DNA of 64,000 nucleotides from Holophaga sp. (GTDB lineage Bacteria > Acidobacteriota > Holophagae > Holophagales > Holophagaceae), in NCBI GenBank assembly GCA_016715205.1, contig JADKBC010000009.1, forward strand, positions 1 to 64,000. The letters run 5' to 3'. This document shows positions 18,701 through 25,237 of the stretch, piece by piece (position 1 is the first letter of the stretch; every line of letters starts with the position of its first letter). The notes beneath the pieces are model-generated. The model was not told the origin of the DNA, made no database searches, and was given only the letters and a program-made list of their open reading frames with translations. A program made the translations under genes and the position numbers.

Positions 18701-20183
18701 CCTTTCGAATGAAGGTTCGACATAACAGGGGCGTCAGGAAGATGGCCACCAGGAACGACACCGTCAAGGCCACGGCCACGGTGACCGGCAGGGCGAAAAT
18801 GAATTCGCCCGCGCTGCCCGAGAGGATCACCAGGGGCAGGAAGGACGCAATGATCGTAAGGGTGGCCGTGAGAACCGGCACCAGCACCTCGGTGGCGGCC
18901 CGCCAGGCCGCCTCGGGACGGGGAACCTTGCGGTCCAGCAGTTCGACATAGTTGTCGGCGATGACGATCGCATCATCCACCACGATGCCCAGCACGAGGA
19001 TCAGGGCCGCGATGGAAACCTGATGCAGCTGCACTCCCAACGTATTCATCACCCCAATGGTGGAGAGCATCGTAACCGGAATGGCCAGGGCCGCGATCAA
19101 GGCCACGCGCATGGGCAGCAGCAGCATGGTGACCAGCACCACGCAGCCGATGGCGATCAGGAATTCGTGACCCATTCCCGAAATCCGTTCTTCCACGACC
19201 TTCGGTTGATTGGCGATGAAATCCATCTTGAGATCAGGGGGAAGCAGCGGCCGGAGCTGCGCCAGCACGGCCCCTACCCGATCGCCCAGCTCGACAATGT
19301 TGTTGCCCTTCTGCATCTCCACCGAAATCATCACCGCGGGCTTGCCGTCGAAGCGCACCATGAAGTCAGGGTCCTGATAGCGGCGCTCCACATCAGCAAA
19401 GTCGCCAATGTAGACCGGTTGCCCCGTGCGGGACATGCCCACCATCACCTTGCGGATTTCGTCCTCGGTGTTGAAGGTGCCGGTGGTATGCAACGGGATG
19501 CGACCATTTTCCGTGCGCACGCTGCCCGCGCCCTGAACCACGTTGCGCTGGCCGAGCGCACCCATGACCTTGAGCGGGTCGGTGAAATACTGGCTCATGC
19601 GTTCCAGGCTGCTGGTCACCCAGATCTGTTCGTTCTGCTGGCCAATGGTGGAGATCTTGCCGACCTCCCGCACGGTGCGCAGGGAATCCTGGATCTGGTC
19701 CACGTAGTCCCGCAATTCCCGGTAACCGTAGCGTTCCCCGCTTACAGATACCAGCATGGCCACCGTGTCTCCGAAATCAGAGTTGACGATGGGGCCCATG
19801 ACTTCCCGGGGCAGTGCAGAAGCCTTGACCACGTTCATTTCATGGCGAAGCTTGGCCCAGAAAATATCCGGGTTCTTGATGTGCTTTTCCAGCTCCACGT
19901 TGATGATGGCCACGCCAGGACGGCTGGTGGAGAAGGTCTTCTCCTTCCGCACCTCCTGGAACTTGAAGATGGCGGCTTCCAAGGTCTTGGTGACTTGCTT
20001 TTCCACCTGTTCTGAGGTGGCACCAGGATAGGCCGCCAGAACCAACCCGGTGCGGATGGTGATGGATGGGTCTTCTGTGCGCGGCATGTACATCAGCGAA
20101 CGCATGCCCACGGCAACGACCATCAGCGTCAAAACGGCAGTGAGCGCGGGATAGCGCAGGCAGGCTTTGATCATTCGTTCCAC
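15780..20183 (-). CDS. RND efflux pump fused to a TolC-like outer membrane factor (1467 residues)
   Basis: Residues 1-1018 are a complete RND transporter: the N-terminal helix, PRTEDPSI, the periplasmic porter domains, the central helix block with the proton-relay Asp pair in LVLGIVVDDAIVIADN, and a second half ending VVPVVYVLVFTPRT. With no stop codon, the frame runs through GGSGPGG into a hydrophobic segment (AVLALLFLVGPVLGSA, 1030-1045) that looks like a signal peptide with a GSA cleavage site, then a full outer-membrane-factor domain (LTLEAAVTRSL to the end). The RND C-terminus is normally cytoplasmic, so the segment could start export of the OMF part, which may then be cut free or stay tethered. 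It lies 3 bp after its adaptor gene. A lost stop codon is the main alternative. Confidence 0.88.
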   Translation of the reverse strand: MERMIKACLRYPALTAVLTLMVVAVGMRSLMYMPRTEDPSITIRTGLVLAAYPGATSEQVEKQVTKTLEAAIFKFQEVRKEKTFSTSRPGVAIINVELEKHIKNPDIFWAKLRHEMNVVKASALPREVMGPIVNSDFGDTVAMLVSVSGERYGYRELRDYVDQIQDSLRTVREVGKISTIGQQNEQIWVTSSLERMSQYFTDPLKVMGALGQRNVVQGAGSVRTENGRIPLHTTGTFNTEDEIRKVMVGMSRTGQPVYIGDFADVERRYQDPDFMVRFDGKPAVMISVEMQKGNNIVELGDRVGAVLAQLRPLLPPDLKMDFIANQPKVVEERISGMGHEFLIAIGCVVLVTMLLLPMRVALIAALAIPVTMLSTIGVMNTLGVQLHQVSIAALILVLGIVVDDAIVIADNYVELLDRKVPRPEAAWRAATEVLVPVLTATLTIIASFLPLVILSGSAGEFIFALPVTVAVALTVSFLVAIFLTPLLCRTFIRKGLHDHEAGPREGAKKFSALDLLQDVYKKGITHFMAHPTLAVGMGIAAVVLGLFLFRFVPQQFFPNAERNQFVIDLWMPQGSRIEATDRVLRRIEADLSENQEVAHFASFVGQSAPRFYYNVNPQQPDPAYGQLIVNTHHEKATGRTVADLQIHLSRLVPEGMVIVKELQQGSVMEAPIEVRVSGEDVTQLKVLGRQVEDLLRADARAHYVHTDYYNDSALVDVNLNTELASRLGMTNMGVSKLLSGAFDGAPVSTFWEGNRAVNIVLRVDSAHRTSFDDVRNTYLTSAVSEGKVPLRAIADLAPTWQTSRIVRRNGVPTLTVRCFPAHGTYASALLKQVLPSLRALPLPQGYRLDIGGERANQEETFPEMVLALSIGILAIFLILMIQFRNLSEPLVVMASIPLSLFGVVFGLIITRNSFGFTAFMGMISLCGIVVRNAIILIDFIKEKRREGLSLVEAATQAGERRLRPIFLTTMAAAVGVTPMILSGSKLWSPLASVLAVGLIFSMFFTLLVVPVVYVLVFTPRTKGGSGPGGAVLALLFLVGPVLGSAEPAQHLTLEAAVTRSLQNSAGVRIARAKVEEAQAKRRTARADYFPHLSADATWLRSSGETLVKIPAGSLGSIPGLGPFPTQEMDLGQGNNRLYLQNITLGQPLTQLIKIHEGNQVASAEERLAQAELRKMEGEIAFKTRQAFLGWLIAKAKHDAAVAGVAAAQAQDLDAQEAVKAGNALKVLQTGSRAQLLQNRHRQLSAEASLSDLGAELNDLLGQPIDTPLDLALVLPKALVLPPKEALLAEALKGNPDLAIVKESLEKSRSALRAGKADYIPEISAFARHTYQDGVPFLRNTSTTVGLTLAWSIFDWGKKTGVVSQRSALVNQASENHRRIRTRVEIDLGKVLRKVDTAQLLVEVAAEAQALNTEKARLMANQYKAGLVPASKKAEADATAKTGDADLLAAQLGLELVYAELNQLLGVH

Positions 20184-20186
20184 GAC

Positions 20187-21281
20187 CTACCTCCGCCCAG
20201 GTGCAGGCGCTGCCGCTGGTTCGGCCCCCATGCCATTGCGCAGGGCGTGCTGCCCGGCCACAACGATGGTTTCATTGCCCGTCAGACCTGAACGGATTTG
20301 GATGTCCTGGCCCAACAGCACGCCGACCTCCACCCGCTTGGAAAAGACGCGCTTCTGATCGGGGAAATATTGAAACACGAGGGTGGCGCCCTGGGGATCC
20401 CGCACGATGGCCTCCGCAGGCACCACGGTCATATCGAATTTCTGGGTACCCGTGATCGACACTTCGGCCACCATGCCCACTTTCAGATCCCGGTCTGGAT
20501 TCGGCACGCTAATGCGGGTCATATAGGTGCGGGTGGCGGGATCGGCGGACACATTCACGACTTTCACCGTGCCCTTGAAGATTCGGCCCGGCAGCGCGTG
20601 AACAACCACCGAGGCGGCTTGTCCAACCTTCACCAGGCGGATATCCGTTTCAGGCACCCCCACGTTGACTTCAATGGGATCCAGGGTGGCGATCTCGAAC
20701 ACCGGCTGGCCTGGCGCCACCATCACGCCAGGCTCCACCATTCGTTTGGCGATATAACCGCCAAGGGGTGCCACCAGCCTGGCATCGGCGAGGTTCTTCT
20801 TCGCAATACCTTCCCCCGCTGCAGCCTGAAGAAATTGCTGATGGGCGGCCTCCCGGGCGGCCGTGAACTTGGCGAAATCATTGGGTGCCAGGCTCTGGCT
20901 TTCAAAGAGCTGCTTCATGCGCTGGAATTCGCCCTCGGTGCGCTGATCGCTGGCCCGAGCCGCCTCGGCCTGGGCATGGGCGGCTTCCACCGCGTGGGTG
21001 AGGTTCACTGAATCCAACACGGCCAGCACCTGGCCCGGTCGCACGGGCTCACCTTCCCGGGGAAACACCTGCAGGGCGCGACCCGGCACCAGGAAGGCCA
21101 CCTGGGAAGCTGCACCGGGCGAGGTAACGGAACCACTCACTGAGACGCGCTCGAATTCCTGAATCCGGCGCGGCTGCGCGGTGCCGATGGCAGCAGCGAT
21201 TTCGGACGGTTGTGGGTTTCCCCGATGGCCACAGGCCACCTGAAGCAAAAGGCAAAGGGGAACGAAGCGGCTACGAAACAT
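20187..21281 (-). CDS. RND periplasmic adaptor (membrane fusion protein), probable lipoprotein
   Basis: The adaptor bridges the RND pump and outer membrane factor in the periplasm. The 364-residue product has a short signal with a lipobox-like LLLQVACG, so it is probably lipid-anchored. It then shows the lipoyl half-motifs (PGRALQVFPREGEPVRPGQVL, shortened here to its core, and LVAPLGGYIAKRMVEPG), a coiled-coil hairpin between them (about 95-165), and the beta-barrel and membrane-proximal domains. The ATG at 21281 is preferred over a TTG at 21293 because GAGG lies seven bases upstream. It is the middle gene of the TetR, adaptor, RND-OMF operon. Confidence 0.92.
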   Translation of the reverse strand: MFRSRFVPLCLLLQVACGHRGNPQPSEIAAAIGTAQPRRIQEFERVSVSGSVTSPGAASQVAFLVPGRALQVFPREGEPVRPGQVLAVLDSVNLTHAVEAAHAQAEAARASDQRTEGEFQRMKQLFESQSLAPNDFAKFTAAREAAHQQFLQAAAGEGIAKKNLADARLVAPLGGYIAKRMVEPGVMVAPGQPVFEIATLDPIEVNVGVPETDIRLVKVGQAASVVVHALPGRIFKGTVKVVNVSADPATRTYMTRISVPNPDRDLKVGMVAEVSITGTQKFDMTVVPAEAIVRDPQGATLVFQYFPDQKRVFSKRVEVGVLLGQDIQIRSGLTGNETIVVAGQHALRNGMGAEPAAAPAPGRR

Positions 21282-21328
21282 GGCAGTCCTCAACAGATGG
21301 TTGGAAACAGGAATTACCCAGGAGGGCT

Positions 21329-21946
21329 TTAGGCTGGGGTTGTCCCCACACCCCTAAGCAGGCAGTCCAGTGCACGGTTGACACAGGTGTCGACCGCTTC
21401 GTCCCGCTGATGGCGATGGCTGTGATGGAGCGAGGCCTGGAGCACATCCAGGCAGAGCTGGGTGATGAAATCTGGGTCCAGACTGCGCAGTTCCCCGGCC
21501 GCCACGGCGCGTACGATCAGCCCCTTGAGATGGGCCCGTTCGCCTTCGTAGATTTCCCGCAGGCGGGGCGCAAACCGGGAATTCAGTTCCCAATCAAAAT
21601 GCATGCGATCCCGAATGAAGGTGGGCAGCCGCCAGGGCTGTTCCTTGAACTGCTGCACATAGGCCGAGGCCAATTCCCGGATCAAAGCCAGCGGCGAACC
21701 CGGCTGCGCCAGGATGGCCTCGGCGCGGGCCTGGTAGGCCAGGGCCCGCTGGAGGATCACCTGCTCGTAGAGTTCCTGCTTGGAAGGGAAATGCTCGTAC
21801 AGCCCCTGCATGCCGATCTGAGCCTCCGCGGCCACCTCCTGCATGCTGGCCTCATCAAAGGGCTTGCGGCCGAAGACCCGGGCGGCGGCCTGGAGCAATA
21901 GCTCGCGGCGCTGGCTCCGTTCTATTTCTTTGCGAGTGAGGGCCAT
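21329..21946 (-). CDS. TetR-family repressor of the leftward efflux operon
   Basis: The 205-residue protein has a typical N-terminal helix-turn-helix (LLLQAAARVFGRKPFDEASM, then EVAAEAQIGMQGLYEHFPSK) and a divergent ligand domain. GGAGG precedes the ATG at 21946 by seven bases, favouring this start over an in-frame ATG six codons upstream that would lie in the operator. The adaptor gene starts 47 bp downstream. A perfect inverted repeat overlaps its own promoter, so autorepression and control of the whole operon are likely; the ligand is unknown. Confidence 0.92.
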   Translation of the reverse strand: MALTRKEIERSQRRELLLQAAARVFGRKPFDEASMQEVAAEAQIGMQGLYEHFPSKQELYEQVILQRALAYQARAEAILAQPGSPLALIRELASAYVQQFKEQPWRLPTFIRDRMHFDWELNSRFAPRLREIYEGERAHLKGLIVRAVAAGELRSLDPDFITQLCLDVLQASLHHSHRHQRDEAVDTCVNRALDCLLRGVGTTPA

Positions 21947-21956
21947 GGACGCCTCC

Positions 21957-22000
21957 GAATTCAAATTCTGATTTTAGAATTTGAATTCCATTTTTGTAAA
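21957..22000 (-). promoter_or_regulatory. Sigma70-type promoter with overlapping 13-bp inverted-repeat operator (leftward efflux operon)
   Basis: On the minus strand TTTACA (21995-22000) and TAAAAT (21971-21976) are 18 bp apart, a good promoter pair. The arms GAATTCAAATTCT (21957-21969) and AGAATTTGAATTC (21976-21988) are perfect reverse complements with a 6-bp spacer that coincides with the -10 box. This is the expected architecture for a TetR operator that blocks its own promoter. Confidence 0.8.
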
Positions 22001-22048
22001 CCCAAAAAATCCAACCAGATCGGGAGATTTACAAAAAGTCATTGACTG

Positions 22049-22097
22049 AATCAAACGATTGATTAACCTGGAAAGAACCTTAATCAATCGTTTGATT
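22049..22097 (+). promoter_or_regulatory. Paired TetR-type operators, centres 33 bp apart (rightward efflux operon)
   Basis: Two 16-bp boxes, AATCAAACGATTGATT (22049-22064) and AATCAATCGTTTGATT (22082-22097), are each palindromic in their outer six bases and are reverse complements of each other. Together they make a 17-bp perfect inverted repeat around 15 bp. The spacing is about three helical turns, so two dimers could sit on one DNA face. A TTGACT hexamer at 22042-22047 abuts the first box and may be a -35, but no good -10 was found. The second box ends 16 bp before the regulator ATG. Confidence 0.8.
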
Positions 22098-22113
22098 GAG
22101 GCAAAGGGTCACC

Positions 22114-22797
22114 ATGAAGCCATTCCCAGATTCCTCCCAGGACACCCGCCAGCGTTTGCTCGAAGCCGCGATCCTTGTTTTTGCTGAAAAGGGTTTCGAT
22201 GGGGCCGGCATTCGTGAGATCGCCCTGAAGGCCAAAGCCAACAGCGCTTTGGTCCAGTACTATTTCGGCAGCAAGGAAGGCCTCTACACCGCCGCCCTCA
22301 AGTTCCTCTTCGAGCAGGGCCCCGATGCGGTCGGTGGGCTGACGCCACCCCCGGCCCCGGACGAACCGGAGGCCCGTTCGAAGGCCCTGGCTAGCCTGCG
22401 GAACTATGTCCGGGCCTTCCTGGAGGATCTCTTCGCCTGCCGCGACCCGGAACAGTTTTCCCGCGAAATGCACTCGGCAGTCCACCTCTTCTGGACCCGG
22501 GAAATGATGGAGCCCGCCCCTGAGCGAGTGGATATGATCCGGGCCCACATTCAACCCCATGTGGATTACCTGAACGCCTGTATCCGAGCCCTGCGGCCTG
22601 ACCTCGACGAGGAAGGACAGTTCCTGATGGGCTGCAGCATCCATGCCCAGATCATGTTTTTCCACCGGGACATGGCCATGATCGCGCTCCTGCGCAGCGA
22701 GGCCTACGGCGCTAGAGACATGGATCGCCTGGCCACCCACATCACCGACTTCAGCATCCGGGGCCTCGGCCTTGGCAGCACCCTTCAAGGAGTTTAA
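22114..22797 (+). CDS. TetR-family regulator (CecR/DUF1956-like) of the rightward efflux operon
   Basis: The 227-residue protein has the helix-turn-helix TRQRLLEAAILVFAEKGFDG followed by REIALKAKANSALVQYYFGSK, then a helical ligand domain with FSREMHSA resembling CecR-type regulators, which commonly sit beside efflux genes and bind ATCAA-type palindromes. The ATG at 22114 follows AAAGGG. It is the first gene of the regulator, OMF, adaptor, RND operon; the OMF gene starts two bases after its stop. It very likely binds the paired boxes just upstream. Confidence 0.92.
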   Translation: MKPFPDSSQDTRQRLLEAAILVFAEKGFDGAGIREIALKAKANSALVQYYFGSKEGLYTAALKFLFEQGPDAVGGLTPPPAPDEPEARSKALASLRNYVRAFLEDLFACRDPEQFSREMHSAVHLFWTREMMEPAPERVDMIRAHIQPHVDYLNACIRALRPDLDEEGQFLMGCSIHAQIMFFHRDMAMIALLRSEAYGARDMDRLATHITDFSIRGLGLGSTLQGV

Positions 22798-22799
22798 GC

Positions 22800-24092
22800 A
22801 TGCTCTTCCTTTCCCCACCCGCCCAGATCGAGGAAGCGCCAGCCCAGGCGCCCCTGCCGCTCGATATGGCCAGCGCCCTGAACCGCGCCCGGGCCGAAAA
22901 TCCCAACCTCCGGGCAGCCAAAGCCCGCGTGGAAGAACGCCGTGGCCTCATCACCACCGTTCGCGCCGATGCCATGCCACAGCTCACCCTGATCGGCGAT
23001 TTCACGCGCATCCGGGATGTCTCGATACTCAATAGCGGTTTTGGCGAAGCCGCCGCCGGCCTGGGCTTCGACCCAACCTCCCTGGTCGCGCCCCGAACCG
23101 TCTACACGACCAACGCCATGGTGAGCCAGCCCCTGTTCTACTGGGGCAAGCTCGGCACTGCCATCGAGGTGGCCAAGATGGGCGAAATGGAAGCCAACTA
23201 TGGCTTCACCACCGCCGAACTGGAAATCCTCCACGGCGTGGCCAAGGCTTACCTGGCAGTGCTTTCCACCCAGGCAGAGCTGGAAGTGGTCGAATCCAGG
23301 CAACGCACCGCCGAGCGCTTTCTATCGGATGTGAAATCGAAATTAGAAGCTCAAACCGCCACGGAACTCGACCGACTGCGGGCGGAAAGCGAGTACTTGG
23401 CTGTGGTGCCCGAAAGTCTTCAGGCCAAAGCCAACCATCAGCGGGCCATGGAAGTGCTCAACGGCCAGCTGGGCCTGGATCCCAAGACGCCCCTGAAGCT
23501 GGCGGATCTCGGACTGCCGACCGTGGGCGAAAAACAGACGGGCGCCGTGCGCAGTGAAATCGCCCAGCTCAAGCAGCAAGAGGCGATGTACTTGGCCAAC
23601 GATCGCATCATCAAGAGCGACCTGCGCCCCAAGTTCGACTTCAATGCCTCGTACGGCTACCAGGCTGGCAAGACCCAGAATCTGTTCAAAGAGCCCTACG
23701 ACACCTGGAAAGTGAATATCTCCATGCGCTTCCCCATTTTTGATGGGCTGCGCAGTTCCGGTAAACGGGCCCAGAACAACGCCCAGCTCGAACAAGTCCG
23801 CCAGATGCGCGTGGACAAGGAACGGGCCATCGCCGTGGAAAAGAGCACCGCCGAGCGGGAAATGGAAAAGGCCATTGCCTTCCACCAGGCTGCCAAAAAG
23901 GCCTACGATGCCGGGCTGGAAGCCCTGCGCATGAGTCGTGAGGCCTTTGACCAGGGCCTGATCACCTCCCTGGATCTGCTGCAGGCCGAACGCACCGAGC
24001 GACAGCTGGAGAGCCAGCGACGCCGGGCTGAACTGGGCCTCTGGGCCGCGCGCTTTGATAATCGTCGGGCCCTTGGCCTGGCTCCGCTCTGA
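22800..24092 (+). CDS. TolC-like outer membrane efflux protein
   Basis: The 430-residue protein has the two-fold repeated helical OEP architecture, with LPLDMASALNRARAENPNLRAAKARVEE at the start of repeat 1 (shortened core SALNRARAENPN), TNAMVSQPLFYWGK as the first barrel strand region, and ISMRFPIFDGLRSSG as the second. The N-terminus is odd: MLFLSPPAQ is too short for a standard Sec signal, and there is no good upstream in-frame start before the regulator's coding end. The start may be misplaced, an indel may hide the signal, or export is unusual. The context (TetR upstream, adaptor and RND downstream) makes the role clear. Confidence 0.88.
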   Translation: MLFLSPPAQIEEAPAQAPLPLDMASALNRARAENPNLRAAKARVEERRGLITTVRADAMPQLTLIGDFTRIRDVSILNSGFGEAAAGLGFDPTSLVAPRTVYTTNAMVSQPLFYWGKLGTAIEVAKMGEMEANYGFTTAELEILHGVAKAYLAVLSTQAELEVVESRQRTAERFLSDVKSKLEAQTATELDRLRAESEYLAVVPESLQAKANHQRAMEVLNGQLGLDPKTPLKLADLGLPTVGEKQTGAVRSEIAQLKQQEAMYLANDRIIKSDLRPKFDFNASYGYQAGKTQNLFKEPYDTWKVNISMRFPIFDGLRSSGKRAQNNAQLEQVRQMRVDKERAIAVEKSTAEREMEKAIAFHQAAKKAYDAGLEALRMSREAFDQGLITSLDLLQAERTERQLESQRRRAELGLWAARFDNRRALGLAPL

Positions 24093-24124
24093 TTTCTTTC
24101 GACGCTCATTCAAAAGGTGAATCC

Positions 24125-25234
24125 ATGGAAAACAAGAAACTGTTCCTTTACGCCGGAGTGCCGGTACTCATCATCGTGGGTGCCGCGGGCTACCATCGCA
24201 TCCGCCGCAATACTGAACTCAGCCAGCAGAAAGTCGTCAAAGAAGAGGGAGCCTTGCCGATCACCCTCGCCACGGTGGAAAACCGTGCCTTTCGCGGAGC
24301 CATCACCTTCACTGGCACCTTGCTGGCGGTAAATCGGGCTGAACTTCGCGCTGAAGTTTCGGGCCGGGTCACCCGCGTGGGCGTCCATGAAGGTGACCGG
24401 GTGGCTGCTGGAGCCGTACTCTCCGCCCAGGATGAGGACGATCTCCTCTTGGGCGTTCAGGCTGCGGAGGCCCAGTTGGCCCAGGCCCTGGCCCAGTCCC
24501 AGCAGGCCCAGCGCGATAACGAGCGCGCCCAGATGTTGCTGGAAAAGCGCAGTGTCACCAAGCAGGCCGCCCAGCAGGCCGAAACCTATTTGAATGCCTC
24601 CAGCGCCGCCGCCCGGGCCGCCGAAAGCAACCTCGGTCTGGCCAAATCCCGCCTCAAGAAGGCCCGCATCACCGCGCCCTTCGCGGGGGAAGTGGCCCAG
24701 CGCGCCATCCAACCCGGCGAAATGCTGAACCCTGGACAAACCGCCTTCGTGGTGGTGGATAACCGCACCCTGGAAATCCTGGCGGACCTGCCCACGGATG
24801 CCCTCGCGGCCATGAAACCGGGCATGAAGGCAGCGTTCCGGGTGGCCGGCTATGACAAGCCCTTCCAGGCCACCCTCGCCCAGGTCAGCCCCTCGGTGCA
24901 GGCCGATGGCCGCACGCTGCGGGTGCGCCTGCTGGTTCCCAACGCGGATGGCAAGCTGAAGGGCGGGCTGTTTGCGGAGGGTGAAATCCTGTCCGACACC
25001 GAAATCCGTCGCCCTGCCCTGCCCTCCCAGGTCGTGACCGCCCTGGGCCGCGAAGCAGAAGTATTTACCTTTGAAAACGGCATCGCCCGGCGCAAGAAGA
25101 TTGCCGTGGGCCCAGAGCAAGAGGGCTGGCGCCCCGTCGAAGGCTTGACCCTCGGCACCAAGGTCGTGGCCCAGGGCCGCGATCAGGTCGTGGATGGTTC
25201 CCGTGTTCAGGAATCCACGAACAAGGAGAAGTAG
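24125..25234 (+). CDS. RND periplasmic adaptor subunit (membrane fusion protein)
   Basis: The 369-residue product has an N-terminal membrane anchor (LFLYAGVPVLIIVGAAGY), then the barrel-sandwich hybrid halves (RAEVSGRVTRVGVHEGDRVA and RITAPFAGEVAQRAIQPGE), with a coiled coil rich in Ala/Gln between them (about 105-185), and the distal beta-barrel region ending in KVVAQGRDQVVDGS. It links the OMF encoded just upstream to the RND pump that starts 3 bp downstream. Unlike the leftward adaptor it is anchored by a helix rather than a lipobox. Confidence 0.93.
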   Translation: MENKKLFLYAGVPVLIIVGAAGYHRIRRNTELSQQKVVKEEGALPITLATVENRAFRGAITFTGTLLAVNRAELRAEVSGRVTRVGVHEGDRVAAGAVLSAQDEDDLLLGVQAAEAQLAQALAQSQQAQRDNERAQMLLEKRSVTKQAAQQAETYLNASSAAARAAESNLGLAKSRLKKARITAPFAGEVAQRAIQPGEMLNPGQTAFVVVDNRTLEILADLPTDALAAMKPGMKAAFRVAGYDKPFQATLAQVSPSVQADGRTLRVRLLVPNADGKLKGGLFAEGEILSDTEIRRPALPSQVVTALGREAEVFTFENGIARRKKIAVGPEQEGWRPVEGLTLGTKVVAQGRDQVVDGSRVQESTNKEK

Positions 25235-25237
25235 ACC

